64,000 nt of DNA from an uncultured Gemmiger sp. Its GTDB lineage: Bacteria; Bacillota; Clostridia; Oscillospirales; Ruminococcaceae. The stretch's first letter is position 1; every line of letters begins with the position of its first letter. Positions 13,124-22,510 of the stretch are shown piece by piece. The stretch lies in assembly GCA_944388145.1 (NCBI GenBank), contig CALXHQ010000005.1, positions 62,001 through 126,000 of the forward strand, written 5' to 3'. Made by a program: the position numbers and the translations under genes. The notes under the pieces are model-generated. The model was not told the origin of the DNA and did not search any database. It saw only the letters and a list, made by a program, of their open reading frames with translations.

Positions 13124-14116
13124 ATGCGAAACAAACAGGCCGCCACCATGAGCGATGTTGCCCGTGAAGCCGGCGTGGCGCTGGGCACCGTGTCCAAGGT
13201 CATCAACGGCCAGCCTGTGGGTGAAAGCTACCGCCTTCGGGTGGAAGCCGCCGTCAAAAAACTGGACTACCAGGTCAACGTCAGCGCCAAGGCGCTGAAA
13301 AGCAGCCGCAGCGGGTTCATTGCCCTCATCATCCCGGACACCATCACCCCCTATTTTGCACTGCTGACCCAATATGTCAACCTTGCGCTGGAAAAGCGGG
13401 GGTATAAAATGATGCTCTGTTTTACCGCCCGGGATGCCAGCCGCGAGCAGGAATTTATCCGCATGGTGCGCCACAACCAGGCCGACGGCATCATTGCCCT
13501 GACCTATACGCCGGACCTGATGATCCCCACCGGCATCCCCTTTGTGACCATCGACCGTTTTTTCAGCGTGGAGGTGCCCTGTATTGCATCGGACAACTTC
13601 GGCGGCGGCCGGTTGGCGGCGCAAAAGCTGGCCGAGCTGGGCTGCACGCACCTGGCCTGCCTGCGCAAAGGTTCGCTGCTGGTCAACGAACCCAGCAAGC
13701 GCAAGGACGGGTTTGTGAGCGGCTGCATGGAACTGGGACTGCCCTTTGAGGTGTGCAACCTGCCGGATGGCTCGCCCCTTTCCGCCTTTGAGGTGTTCCT
13801 CAAACGGAACATCCTGGAAAGCGATCACCCGCTGGACGGCATCTTCTGCGGTAACGACGCCCTGGCATGGCAGGTGGTCAACATCCTGCGCGGCATGGGC
13901 CGCCGCGTACCGGACGACATCCAGGTGATCGGTTTTGATGGCACACGCATGTTTGGGGATCTGGACTATGTCTGTTCCACCATTGTGCAGCCGCTGCCGG
14001 ATATTGCCGAGACGGCGGTGAACATGGTGCTTTCCAACGATTTCACCGGGCTGCCGCCGCTGATCTGCCTGCCGGTACGCTATCAGCCCGGCGGCACCAC
14101 CCGCGACAGCCGGTAG
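13124..14116 (+). CDS. LacI-family transcriptional regulator
   Basis: A 330-residue repressor. The N-terminal LacI helix-turn-helix is clear (MSDVAREAGVALGTVSKVING). A hinge and a periplasmic-binding-protein-like effector domain follow (about 65-330), with the family's DGIFCGNDALAWQ and VIGFDGTRM signals. The ATG at 13124 follows AAGGAG; the open frame to 13016 begins upstream of the likely transcription start and is rejected. It is divergent from the fructoside import operon and leads a short plus-strand unit with the YesL-like and fructokinase genes. It therefore most likely senses sucrose, fructose or a fructoside and binds the GTGAAA/TTTCAC sites in the shared gap. Confidence 0.92.
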   Translation: MRNKQAATMSDVAREAGVALGTVSKVINGQPVGESYRLRVEAAVKKLDYQVNVSAKALKSSRSGFIALIIPDTITPYFALLTQYVNLALEKRGYKMMLCFTARDASREQEFIRMVRHNQADGIIALTYTPDLMIPTGIPFVTIDRFFSVEVPCIASDNFGGGRLAAQKLAELGCTHLACLRKGSLLVNEPSKRKDGFVSGCMELGLPFEVCNLPDGSPLSAFEVFLKRNILESDHPLDGIFCGNDALAWQVVNILRGMGRRVPDDIQVIGFDGTRMFGDLDYVCSTIVQPLPDIAETAVNMVLSNDFTGLPPLICLPVRYQPGGTTRDSR

Positions 14117-14155
14117 CCCCTGCGGCTAACCCGTTTTTATGGAGGCAATGTTCCC

Positions 14156-14950
14156 ATGGCATTCAATCTTTTTCGTCCCTTCAGCACCGGTGAGCCCCGG
14201 CGGGACGAACGCGGCCGCCTGACCGGCATCGACCGGTATCAGGATGTCCTTGGCCGCAACTGGAAGCGCTTTTTCCTGACCGGCCTGGTCACACTGGCCG
14301 GCTGCCTGCCCCTGGGGCTGGGCATCGCATATGCCATCCTGAGCAGCAGCATTTTGGTGTTGCTGCCGGCCGGCCTGGTGGGCGGCGCCATCGCCGGTCC
14401 CTTTTTGGCCTGCCTGTACGACTGCATCCTGCGGGCCCTGCGGGACGCTCCCGGCCGCTGGCGGGACAATGTGCGCCGTGCCCTGCGCCAGAACTGGCGC
14501 GGTGCCCTTCTGCCCGGCGCACTGACCGGCCTGTTTATCGGCGCCGCCGCCTTTGCCGCCATGATGCTGTTCGGCTGGAGCAGGGTCTGGCCCTCGGTGG
14601 GGACGATCTGCCTTTACCTGTTCAGCTGGTTGGTATTCTTTGCCATCTCCACGCTGTACTGGCCGCAGCTGGTGCTGTTTGAGCAGAAAAACATCGTGCG
14701 GCTGCGCAATATGCTGCTATTTTCCCTGAAATACTTTTTGCCTGTGGTGGGCACGGCCGCACTTCAGCTGGTGTTTTGGCTGGTGATGGTGCTGTTTGCC
14801 CCCTGGACGCTGCTGCTTTTGCCCTTTGTGGCCATTTGGTTTATCCAGTATGCCGTGCTGTTTCTGCTCTATGACAAGCTGGAGGAGGCCTTCCAGCTGG
14901 AGGAGGAGATTGCCGCGCAGTTTCCGGATCAGCCAATCCGCCGGGATTGA
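14156..14950 (+). CDS. YesL/DUF624-family membrane protein
   Basis: A 264-residue membrane protein with five or six hydrophobic segments. Its N-terminus (FNLFRPFSTG, then NWKRFFLTGLVTLAGCLPL) resembles the YesL family. A GG-rich second helix and an acidic C-terminal tail (KLEEAFQLEEEIAAQF) are visible. YesL-like proteins are often encoded beside CUT1 sugar importers, but their biochemical role is unknown. The ATG at 14156 follows GGAGG. It sits between the LacI gene and the fructokinase gene in one apparent transcript. Confidence 0.75.
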   Translation: MAFNLFRPFSTGEPRRDERGRLTGIDRYQDVLGRNWKRFFLTGLVTLAGCLPLGLGIAYAILSSSILVLLPAGLVGGAIAGPFLACLYDCILRALRDAPGRWRDNVRRALRQNWRGALLPGALTGLFIGAAAFAAMMLFGWSRVWPSVGTICLYLFSWLVFFAISTLYWPQLVLFEQKNIVRLRNMLLFSLKYFLPVVGTAALQLVFWLVMVLFAPWTLLLLPFVAIWFIQYAVLFLLYDKLEEAFQLEEEIAAQFPDQPIRRD

Positions 14951-14995
14951 GGATTGTTCACACTGTCTATTCTTGTTGTTTAGGAGGTCCGCACC

Positions 14996-15946
14996 ATGAT
15001 CGATGTTGTTGCCCTGGGCGAATTGCTCATTGACTTCGCCCCTGTCTCTACTGATGAATCCGGCTATCCCACCCTCAAGGCGCAACCGGGCGGTGCGCCG
15101 GGAAATTTCCTGGCCGCGCTGCAAAAATACGGCTGCTCCACCGCCATGATCGGCAAGGTGGGGGCAGACAGCTTTGGCCGGCTGCTGGTGGATACCGTGG
15201 CAGCCAAGGGCATCGGGACGCAGGGCATTGTGAGCGACCCCGGCGTCTTTACAACGCTGGCCTTTGTCACGCTGGACGCCACCGGCAACCGGGAGTTCAG
15301 TTTTGCCCGCAAGCCCGGCGCCGACACCTGCCTGACGCCGGAGGAGGTGGACACAGCCCTCATTGGTCAGGCACGGGTGTTCCACTTTGGCACGCTGAGC
15401 CTGACCAACGAGCCGGCCCGCACCGCAACCCAAAAGGCAGTCGCCTTTGCCCGGGAGCAGGGCAAGCTTATCAGTTTTGATCCCAACCTGCGCAAGCCGC
15501 TGTGGCCCAGCGAGGCTGCCGCCAAAGAGCAGATCGAGTGGGGGCTGCGGCAGGCCGACATTGTCAAAATCAGTGACGAAGAGATCGACTTTCTGTGGGG
15601 GCTCTCCCCGGAGGAAGGCGCGCAGAAACTGCTGAACGAGTATGGCGTTGGTTTGGTTTATGCCACCCTTGGCCCCAAGGGCTGCCATTTTGCCAATCGA
15701 AACGGCTGCGGCGAGGTGCCCAGCCCCACCGGGCTGCACGTCATCGACACCACCGGCGCCGGCGATATCTTTGGCGGCAGCGCCATGAGCCAGTTCCTGA
15801 AATCGGGCAAAGCCCCCGCCGACCTGACGGTGGAGGAACTGCGCCGCATCACCCGGTTTGCCTGCTGTGCAGCCAGCCTGTCCACCCAGACCCACGGCGG
15901 CATCAGCAGCGTGCCGGAGGAAGCGGCTGTGCGGGCGATCCTCTGA
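14996..15946 (+). CDS. scrK: Fructokinase, PfkB family
   Basis: A 316-residue PfkB-type sugar kinase that phosphorylates fructose to fructose-6-phosphate. The N-terminal signature GELLIDFAP, the sugar-binding QPGGAPGNFLAAL, and the C-terminal PfkB signature DTTGAGDIFGGSA (catalytic Asp257) are intact. The ATG at 14996 follows TAGGAGG. Fructose set free by the GH32 enzyme and by amylosucrase in the divergent operon would be its substrate. It is the last gene of the unit and is followed by a perfect terminator hairpin. Fructokinase is strongly favoured over ribokinase by context and by the GAGDIFGG variant. Confidence 0.9.
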   Translation: MIDVVALGELLIDFAPVSTDESGYPTLKAQPGGAPGNFLAALQKYGCSTAMIGKVGADSFGRLLVDTVAAKGIGTQGIVSDPGVFTTLAFVTLDATGNREFSFARKPGADTCLTPEEVDTALIGQARVFHFGTLSLTNEPARTATQKAVAFAREQGKLISFDPNLRKPLWPSEAAAKEQIEWGLRQADIVKISDEEIDFLWGLSPEEGAQKLLNEYGVGLVYATLGPKGCHFANRNGCGEVPSPTGLHVIDTTGAGDIFGGSAMSQFLKSGKAPADLTVEELRRITRFACCAASLSTQTHGGISSVPEEAAVRAIL

Positions 15947-15970
15947 TCCTTTTCCACGGAACATGACATC

Positions 15971-16003
15971 AAAGAGCAGCACGGTTCGTGCTGCTCTTTT
16001 TGT
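15971..16003 (+). terminator. Intrinsic terminator after the fructokinase gene
   Basis: AAAGAGCAGCAC and GTGCTGCTCTTT form a perfect 12-base stem around a 5-base loop, followed by a run of T. Confidence 0.92.
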
Positions 16004-16070
16004 ATGCCGGGGCCTTTCTCCACCCAAACTACACCTTTGTGTGGTACACTGTACTGAGGGAGGGATTGCC

Positions 16071-16745
16071 ATGGCCAAGGTGATTTTGGTGATTGAGGAT
16101 GAGGAGTCGATCCGCAACGTCATCCGGGCGTTTTTGGAGGACGCCGGGTATACGGTGTTGACCGCCGCCGACGGGGCCGAGGGCATTGACCGGTTCCGCC
16201 GGTTCAGTCCGGATCTGGTGCTGCTGGACGTGCTGCTGCCCAAGGTGGATGGGTTTACCGTGTGCAAGACTTTGCGGCGGGAGAGCCGCGTCCCCATCCT
16301 TCTGCTGACCGCACTGGGGGACGAGGACAGCCAGATGCAGGGCTTTGACGCGCTGGCGGATGATTACATTACCAAGCCCTTCTCGATGCCGGTGGTACTC
16401 AAGCGCATCGAGGCGGTGCTGCGCCGGTCGGAACCGGGAGGTGCCGAGCCGCCGGTGCTGCGGTACAAAAACATCGTGCTGGACACAGACAGCCTGACCG
16501 TCACAGTGGACAGCGTCCCCGTGGCCCTGACGGCACGCGAGTTTGAGATTTTGAAATTGCTGCTGGAAAATCAGGGCCGGGTACTTTCCCGGGAGCAGCT
16601 GCTGGACGGCGTGTGGGGCTACGACTATCTTGGTGACGGAAAGATCATCAATACCCACATCAAAAATATCCGCAAAAAGCTGGGTGTGGACTGTATCCAG
16701 ACAATACGGGGAGCGGGGTATAAAATTGAGAATGAAAATTCGTGA
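16071..16745 (+). CDS. OmpR/PhoB-family response regulator
   Basis: A 224-residue response regulator. The receiver domain (about 1-115) has the acidic pocket EDEE, phospho-acceptor Asp53 in LLDVLLPKVDGF, the switch Thr in LLTALGD, and a Lys in YITKPF. The C-terminal winged helix (about 130-224) has LTAREFEILKLLLENQG and a recognition region ending VDCIQTIRGAGYKIE. The ATG at 16071 follows GGGAGGGA; the open frame to 15858 overlaps the fructokinase gene. It overlaps its kinase gene by 14 bases. It lies just upstream of a three-lipoprotein importer cluster and may control it, though no site is evident. Confidence 0.93.
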   Translation: MAKVILVIEDEESIRNVIRAFLEDAGYTVLTAADGAEGIDRFRRFSPDLVLLDVLLPKVDGFTVCKTLRRESRVPILLLTALGDEDSQMQGFDALADDYITKPFSMPVVLKRIEAVLRRSEPGGAEPPVLRYKNIVLDTDSLTVTVDSVPVALTAREFEILKLLLENQGRVLSREQLLDGVWGYDYLGDGKIINTHIKNIRKKLGVDCIQTIRGAGYKIENENS

Positions 16746-18090
16746 AAGCATCCGGGCCAAGACATTCCTCAGCATGCTGGCACTGCTGGCCGTGTGCTGC
16801 GCAGCAATCTACGGCGTGGTGATGATCTTTTTGCCCAAAAGCACCTACTCGGACCTGGAGGGGCAGGTCCTTGGGGATATGAACAATATGGCGCTTGTCC
16901 TGGTGCGGGACGGTTGGGAGGACGGCACCGAAACCCTGACGAAATTTTCCCTGTCACATGACGCTGCCGTACAGATCATCGATGACGCCGGCAACGTCCT
17001 GTTCACCGAGGATAACAGCACCACGGAGGAGGCGAATTCTTCCATCCCCATCATCAACGGTTCCGTCGCCTTCCAACGGGACGGGCAAACCTACTATCTA
17101 ATCGCCAGCGCCGCGCCGGTGGCAGTGACACAGTCCTATACCATCTTGCTGAAGCTCATCCCCCTGGTTGCCGCGGTGATCCTGCTGGTTTCGGTCGTGG
17201 GGGCGCTGCTCTGTTCACGGTACTATGCAAAACCGCTGGTCCGCATCAGCCAGACAGCCAAGCGAATGGCCGCGCTGGACTTGACCGGGCAATGCAAGGT
17301 GGACCGCCAGGATGAAATTGGCACACTGGCCCGCAGCCTGAACGAAATGTCGGCCCATCTGAGCGAGGCGCTGACCAGCCTGCAATCAGCCAACAAACAG
17401 CTCAAGCAGGACATTGAACAGGAACGGGCACAGGAAAAACAGCGAATCGAGTTTTTCACCGCGGTTTCCCACGAGCTGAAAACACCGCTGGCCATCCTCA
17501 AAGGCCAGCTGGAGGGAATGATCTGCCAGGTGGGGGAGTACAAGGATCGGGACCTCTATCTGCGCCGCTGCCTGAAAACCACCAATGATATGGAGACTCT
17601 GGTTCAGGAGATCCTGGCTGTGGCCCGGATGGGCGGCAGCGATTTTCGCCTGACGCGCACCGACCTGGACCTTAGCCGGATGCTGCAGGCCGTCTGCCGA
17701 AAATATTCGGGCCCTGCGGAGGACAAGCAGATCGCGCTGCACACTTCCATCCAGCCTGGTGTCCACTGCCAGGGGGATCCACGGCTGATGGAGAAGGCGT
17801 TTTCCAACGTGATCGGCAACGCTGTGACTTACTCGCCGCCGGGTGCATCGGTTCATGTTGCCCTGACAGACAAGACGTTTACGGCGGAGAACACCGGCGT
17901 CCATTTGGAGCCAAGGGACCTGTGCCAGGTATTTACGCCGTTTTACCGGGTGGATAAATCCCGCAGCCGCAACAGCGGCGGCAGCGGGCTGGGGCTGTAC
18001 ATCACAAAAACCATTTTGGAGCGCCACGGCATCCACTGCGCGATGACCAACACCAAGGACGGTGTGTTGTTCACTGCGGGTCTGGAATGA
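16732..18090 (+). CDS. Sensor histidine kinase (BaeS/PhoR-like)
   Basis: A 452-residue membrane kinase partnered with the response regulator. Two transmembrane segments (about 12-34 and 143-164) frame a 110-residue external sensor. HAMP and coiled-coil regions follow, then the HisKA box AVSHELKTPLAIL (His247) and a catalytic ATPase domain with N-box NVIGNAVTYSPPG and G2 box SGLGLYITKTI. I took the ATG at 16732; a TTG at 16726 is also possible. Both lie inside the 3' end of the regulator gene, implying coupled translation. The signal sensed is unknown. A terminator follows. Confidence 0.92.
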   Translation: MKIRESIRAKTFLSMLALLAVCCAAIYGVVMIFLPKSTYSDLEGQVLGDMNNMALVLVRDGWEDGTETLTKFSLSHDAAVQIIDDAGNVLFTEDNSTTEEANSSIPIINGSVAFQRDGQTYYLIASAAPVAVTQSYTILLKLIPLVAAVILLVSVVGALLCSRYYAKPLVRISQTAKRMAALDLTGQCKVDRQDEIGTLARSLNEMSAHLSEALTSLQSANKQLKQDIEQERAQEKQRIEFFTAVSHELKTPLAILKGQLEGMICQVGEYKDRDLYLRRCLKTTNDMETLVQEILAVARMGGSDFRLTRTDLDLSRMLQAVCRKYSGPAEDKQIALHTSIQPGVHCQGDPRLMEKAFSNVIGNAVTYSPPGASVHVALTDKTFTAENTGVHLEPRDLCQVFTPFYRVDKSRSRNSGGSGLGLYITKTILERHGIHCAMTNTKDGVLFTAGLE

Positions 18091-18111
18091 CATCGGCGCC
18101 AAGCAACCTCC

Positions 18112-18153
18112 GGGGGCTTTCGCACATTGCCATGCGAAAGCCCCCTTTCTTTT
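18112..18153 (+). terminator. Intrinsic terminator after the kinase gene
   Basis: A perfect 13-base stem (18112-18124 with 18133-18145), 8-base loop and a TTTCTTTT tract. It separates the two-component genes from the binding-protein cluster, which therefore needs its own promoter. I found no convincing -35/-10 pair for that promoter between 18155 and 18255. Confidence 0.92.
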
Positions 18154-18267
18154 GCCAGACTCCATCAAAAAAACACCGGCACTCCACCGCAGCTCCATTT
18201 TTCTCCTGTATCATTATGATAAAGTTAGCCGTATCTTGTTCAAAGAATTTATGCAAAGGAGCATGTC

Positions 18268-19641
18268 ATGAGGTCTTCATCCCGCAATCTTGCCTGCCTG
18301 CCACTGGCCTGCCTGTTTGCCCTGACCGCCTGCGCGCAGGACAGCGGTACCGACACCGAGCCTGCCCCCATCGAGGTTCCCCCGCCGGTGGAGCAAACGA
18401 ACGAAGGGCTGACGATCTTTTGTACGGATTTCATCTATCGTGAATCTACAATTCTAGATGCCGCCGTAAACCAGTTCAACCAACTGCACCCGGAGACCCC
18501 TGTCACTTTGGACAAGCACTTCACTGACGAGTCAATTGCAAACCACCAGGAAGCCTATACGAAAATGATCACCGAAGTGATGGCGGGTGACGGGCCGGAT
18601 ATGTTTTTATATGATTACACGACCATGGATATCGAAAAGATGGCCCGGCGCGGCGTGTTTGCCGACATGCAGCCCTATTTCGAAGCGGATAACTTTGACT
18701 GGTCGGGCTACAACCAGGCCGTCATGGACGGCGGCGTCTGGGACGGGCATCGGCTGGTCATTCCGCTCGAATACGAACTGCCGATGCTGTACACCTCGCA
18801 AGGCGCGCTTGACGAGACCGGCTTCGATGTAGAAAACTGTGGCAGCTTCGACGGTCTTTTGACCGAAGTGGAAAAGATGCAAGCCGACCCGGAACAAGAC
18901 CGCGAAGTTTTCCGGACCAAACTTACTTTTTACTATTTTCCACAATATGCGGGGATTCCCTATGTGGACTATGATCGGCAAATAGCAGACCTCTCTTTCC
19001 CGGAGCTTGAACGGGGAATGGCTGTCTACAAAAACCTGAACGGGATAGAGATCGGCTTCGGAGATGGAAATTCGATTGCCGGTGCCGCTGATATTCGGGA
19101 CGGAAAATGCCTGTGGATCTGCCCGGAACAACCCTTGGATGGTTTTTTCACCTCGGTTGGCGTCATCAACAAGTTTGACGATGCGGTCATGCTGCCGATT
19201 CGTGACGTAGAGGGCGGCATCCAGGCACGGGTCACCTCTGCCATTGCCGTGCGTAACAGCAGCCCCAATCTGCAAATTGCCTACGAATTTATCAAGTTCC
19301 TGCTCAGTGAAGAATTCCAGGTGGATACGTTGAGCTATCGCTGGCATGACTTTTCCGTACTGGATGCCACCAATGCGGCGTATTACCAGCGTGAAACCAC
19401 GGAGCGGGAGCAGTCAAAAATTTCTCCGGATAATCCCTTTGGCTTCGAGGGAAATATCGAAATTTCTCAGGCAGATTTTGATGAGTTGATGTCTTACTTG
19501 AACGATGTCAGCGGAACCTTCTATTTTGCGAAAGAGGCCAATTTTGTAAAAAAAATGAGCGCCTATCTGGCCGGAGAAGAATCGTATGAAGCGGAGATGC
19601 GGGATGCAAAGCGTCAATTGGACATTTATTTGTCGGAATAA
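18268..19641 (+). CDS. Extracellular solute-binding lipoprotein, copy 1 of 3
   Basis: A 457-residue binding protein of the CUT1 (family 1) type. The signal peptide ends in a lipobox (FALTAC), so it is a membrane-anchored lipoprotein outside the cell. A proline/acid-rich linker (TEPAPIEVPPPVEQ) leads to the bilobed ligand domain. Family hallmarks are TEVMAGDGPDMFLYD and NSSPNLQIAYEFIKFLLSEEFQ. The ATG at 18268 follows AAAGGAG. Two close paralogs follow at once, then two permeases. The ligand is unknown; no glycosidase is encoded in this operon to hint at it. Confidence 0.9.
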   Translation: MRSSSRNLACLPLACLFALTACAQDSGTDTEPAPIEVPPPVEQTNEGLTIFCTDFIYRESTILDAAVNQFNQLHPETPVTLDKHFTDESIANHQEAYTKMITEVMAGDGPDMFLYDYTTMDIEKMARRGVFADMQPYFEADNFDWSGYNQAVMDGGVWDGHRLVIPLEYELPMLYTSQGALDETGFDVENCGSFDGLLTEVEKMQADPEQDREVFRTKLTFYYFPQYAGIPYVDYDRQIADLSFPELERGMAVYKNLNGIEIGFGDGNSIAGAADIRDGKCLWICPEQPLDGFFTSVGVINKFDDAVMLPIRDVEGGIQARVTSAIAVRNSSPNLQIAYEFIKFLLSEEFQVDTLSYRWHDFSVLDATNAAYYQRETTEREQSKISPDNPFGFEGNIEISQADFDELMSYLNDVSGTFYFAKEANFVKKMSAYLAGEESYEAEMRDAKRQLDIYLSE

Positions 19642-21254
19642 TGCCTTACTGAAAAGGAGAGCAGCACTATGAAACCATCCCGCCGCAAACTGTTCTGCCT
19701 GCCACTGGCCTGCCTGTTTGCCCTGACCGCCTGCGCGCAGGACAGCGGTACCGACACCGAGCCTGCCCCCATCGAGGTCCCGCCGCCGGTGGAGCAAACC
19801 AACGAGGGGCTGACGATCTTTTACACCGACTACAACGAAGTGGAAGCCAAAATTCTGGACGCCGCCATCAGTCAGTTCAACCAACAGCATCCGGATACTC
19901 CGGTCACGGCGGACAAATACTTCACGGATGGGCTATATACAAGCCACCAGGACGCCTATACGAAAATAACCACCGAGGTGATGGCGGGTGAGGGGCCAGA
20001 TCTGTTTCTTTACGACTTTCTCACCATGGACGTAGAAAAAATGGCCCGCCGCGGGGTGTTTGCCGATCTGGAACCCTATTTCGAAGCGGATAACTTTGAC
20101 TGGTCCGGCTACAATCAGGCCGCCATGGAGGGCGGCGTGTGGGACGGACACCGTTTGGTCGTGCCGCTGTCCTATATGCTGCCCGTGCTGTACACGTCGA
20201 AGACGGCGTTGGAGGGAACCGGCTTTTCGGTGGAAAACTGCGATACTTTTGACGGTTTTTTGGACGAGGTCGAGAAGATGGAGTCCGACCCAAAGCAGAC
20301 GCGGGAAGCTTTCCGATCGGGAGAGGCATTTTATTATTTTCCGTACAATTCCGGGCTCCCCTATGTGGACTATGACCGGCAAAAAGTGGACCTTTCTTTC
20401 CCGGAACTGGAACAGGGCGCCTCCATTTATAAAAACTTGAATCCGGTCATTGAGCTTGGCTTTAGCGATGGAAATGATATGGCTGGTGCCGCCGATATCC
20501 GGGATGGGAAATGCCTGTTTACCTACCCGAACTTTCCGCTGTATGGTTTCTTCCTGGCGGAAGGCTGTATCAACAAATTTGACGATGCGGTCATGCTTCC
20601 GGTCCGCGATACACAGGGCGGCATCCGCGCGCGGATCACCTCCGCCGTAATGGTGCGCAACAGCAGTCCAAACCTGCAGGTCGCCTATGAGTTCATCAAG
20701 TTCCTGCTCAGCGGAGAGTTCCAGTTGGACACAATCGGGTGGCGCTGGCAGTATTTTTCGGTGCTGGACGCAGCCAACGAGAGATACTACATCGAAAACA
20801 CAGTCGAGCGCAGCAATTCGATGATCGCCCCCGACAATCCTTACGGCTTCGAGGGCAACATCGTATTGCCGCAGGAAGATTATGACGAGCTGGCGTCCTA
20901 TATGAACGAGGTCAGTGGAGTGTTTTTCTATACCAAAGCGACAAATTTTCTGAGTAATATAGGTGATTATCTTTCTGGTGACGCGTCCTATAAAGAGGCA
21001 GTTCGGAGTGCCGAGCGCCAGATGAATCTTTACCTATCGGAGTGAGTGCTACGGCTCGTCACAGCCCGATTTTTCCCAAGGAGGCCCCCATGAAACCTGT
21101 ACGAAAACGTGTTTGCCGCAAACTGCTCTGCCTGCCACTGGCCTGCCTGCTGGCCCTGACCGCCTGCGCGCAGGACACCGGCGCCGACACCGAGCCTGCC
21201 CCCATCGAGGTTCCCCCGCCGGTGGAACAGACCAACGAGGGGCTGAATATCTGG
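18296..21254 (+). repeat. Nearly identical leader repeated in three tandem lipoprotein genes
   Basis: The signal-peptide and linker DNA is repeated at 18296-18420, 19697-19821 and 21130-21254. Between copies 1 and 2 I count four differences in 125 bases, all synonymous. Copy 3 differs more, with some amino-acid changes (for example Phe to Leu and Ser to Thr). The rest of each gene is much more diverged. Confidence 0.9.
19669..21045 (+). CDS. Extracellular solute-binding lipoprotein, copy 2 of 3
   Basis: A 458-residue paralog of the preceding protein with the same lipobox (LTAC) and linker, start ATG 19669 behind AAAAGGAG. The binding domain keeps landmark stretches (TEVMAGEGPDLFLYD, FEADNFDWSGYNQA, FINKFDDAVMLPVRD-like region) but differs at many positions that could line the ligand cleft. 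The gap to copy 1 is 27 bases. Divergent binding domains on one shared leader suggest different ligands for one permease pair, or different affinities (inference). Confidence 0.9.
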   Translation: MKPSRRKLFCLPLACLFALTACAQDSGTDTEPAPIEVPPPVEQTNEGLTIFYTDYNEVEAKILDAAISQFNQQHPDTPVTADKYFTDGLYTSHQDAYTKITTEVMAGEGPDLFLYDFLTMDVEKMARRGVFADLEPYFEADNFDWSGYNQAAMEGGVWDGHRLVVPLSYMLPVLYTSKTALEGTGFSVENCDTFDGFLDEVEKMESDPKQTREAFRSGEAFYYFPYNSGLPYVDYDRQKVDLSFPELEQGASIYKNLNPVIELGFSDGNDMAGAADIRDGKCLFTYPNFPLYGFFLAEGCINKFDDAVMLPVRDTQGGIRARITSAVMVRNSSPNLQVAYEFIKFLLSGEFQLDTIGWRWQYFSVLDAANERYYIENTVERSNSMIAPDNPYGFEGNIVLPQEDYDELASYMNEVSGVFFYTKATNFLSNIGDYLSGDASYKEAVRSAERQMNLYLSE

Positions 21255-22466
21255 TATACCGATTATGGTATGACAGCGAAGTATCTCGACGCTGCGGTGA
21301 CCCAGTACAACCAGCAGCACCCGGATAACCCTATTACGGCAGAAAAGTATTTTGCTGATGATTCCGCCGAAAGCAATGACGAGGCGACCCAGCAGATGCT
21401 TACTGAGGTGATGGCAGGAAGTGGCCCCGATCTAATTTTCTTTGATGTCGGCAACATGGACATTGAAAAAATGGTTCGCCGCGGCGTTTTTGCCGATTTG
21501 GAACCGTATTTTGAGGCCGACAACTTTGACTGGTCGGGCTATAACCAGGCCGTCATGGACGCTGGCGTCTGGGATGGGCACCGGTTAGTCATTCCACTGC
21601 AATACAACTTTCCAATGCTATATACCTCCCAGACAGCGCTGGATGAGACCGGTTTCTCTATGGAGAACTGCGATACTTTCGGCGGTTTGTTGGATGAGAT
21701 AGAAGCCATGCAGGCAGACCCCGGCCAGACACGGGATGTGTTCCGGGCGAAATTCACCTTTTATGATTTTGCGCACTATGCGGGGATTCCCTATGTGGAT
21801 TACGATAGGCAGAAAGCAGACCTTTCTTTCCCGGAGCTCCAACGGAGCGCAGAGATATTTCAAAATCTGGGGGGCCTTGAACTCGGCACTTATGACATGG
21901 GTATAGACAGTGCTGCTGACATTCGTGACGGCAAGGCACTGTGGACCTGCCCTTTTCCACCGGTGGACGGTTTTTATACCGGGCCAGAAGTCATCAACAC
22001 CTTTGACGATATGGTCATGATGCCGATCCGTGACGTGGATGGCGGTATCCAGGCTGAAATCACTTGGGCAGTGGCGGTGCGCAATAACAGCCCGAATCTG
22101 CAAAACGCCTACGAATTCATAAAGTATCTGCTCAGTGAGGAATACCACACCGAGACCCTCAACTACCGTTGGCTCTATTATTCGGTGCTTGATGCTGCCA
22201 ACGATGCTTACTTTCAAGACTATGTGTATGGCCGCGCCGTGCCACTTACACCACCAAAAAATGCCTACGGCTTAGATAGCGTGGACGTCCGACAGGAGGA
22301 TTTTGACGAGTTGATGGACTATACCCGGCAAATCACGGGCGCTTACTTTAGCTGTGCTGAGACCAACTTTATGAGAAATATGCGCGGCTATATTTCCGGC
22401 GAAGTTTCTTACGAGGATGCCGTCAAAGAAGCCGAACGGCAGATGAACCTTTACCTTTCGGAGTAG
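21090..22466 (+). CDS. Extracellular solute-binding lipoprotein, copy 3 of 3
   Basis: A 458-residue third paralog. The ATG at 21090 follows AAGGAGG; the longer frame from 21042 overlaps copy 2 and is unlikely. Signal peptide, lipobox (LTAC) and linker match the other copies, with small changes (DTGAD instead of DSGTD). The ligand domain is the most diverged of the three, for example NIWYTDYGMTAKYL near the start and FDDMVMMPIRDVDGG in the middle. It is followed after 44 bases by the first permease. It is probably also an ABC-importer receptor. Confidence 0.9.
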   Translation: MKPVRKRVCRKLLCLPLACLLALTACAQDTGADTEPAPIEVPPPVEQTNEGLNIWYTDYGMTAKYLDAAVTQYNQQHPDNPITAEKYFADDSAESNDEATQQMLTEVMAGSGPDLIFFDVGNMDIEKMVRRGVFADLEPYFEADNFDWSGYNQAVMDAGVWDGHRLVIPLQYNFPMLYTSQTALDETGFSMENCDTFGGLLDEIEAMQADPGQTRDVFRAKFTFYDFAHYAGIPYVDYDRQKADLSFPELQRSAEIFQNLGGLELGTYDMGIDSAADIRDGKALWTCPFPPVDGFYTGPEVINTFDDMVMMPIRDVDGGIQAEITWAVAVRNNSPNLQNAYEFIKYLLSEEYHTETLNYRWLYYSVLDAANDAYFQDYVYGRAVPLTPPKNAYGLDSVDVRQEDFDELMDYTRQITGAYFSCAETNFMRNMRGYISGEVSYEDAVKEAERQMNLYLSE

Positions 22467-22510
22467 GCCGCCGGCCTGCACCGATTTCCGCACGATGGGA
22501 GGTTTTTTCC

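Noticed and set aside
16630-16731. Upstream start for the sensor kinase at 16630
   Set aside because: It lies deep inside the regulator gene with no ribosome site, and adds a non-membrane leader before the first helix.
18296-21254. CRISPR-like interpretation of the three repeated leaders
   Set aside because: The repeats are about 1.4 kb apart, lie in frame at the same place in three paralogous genes and encode signal peptides.
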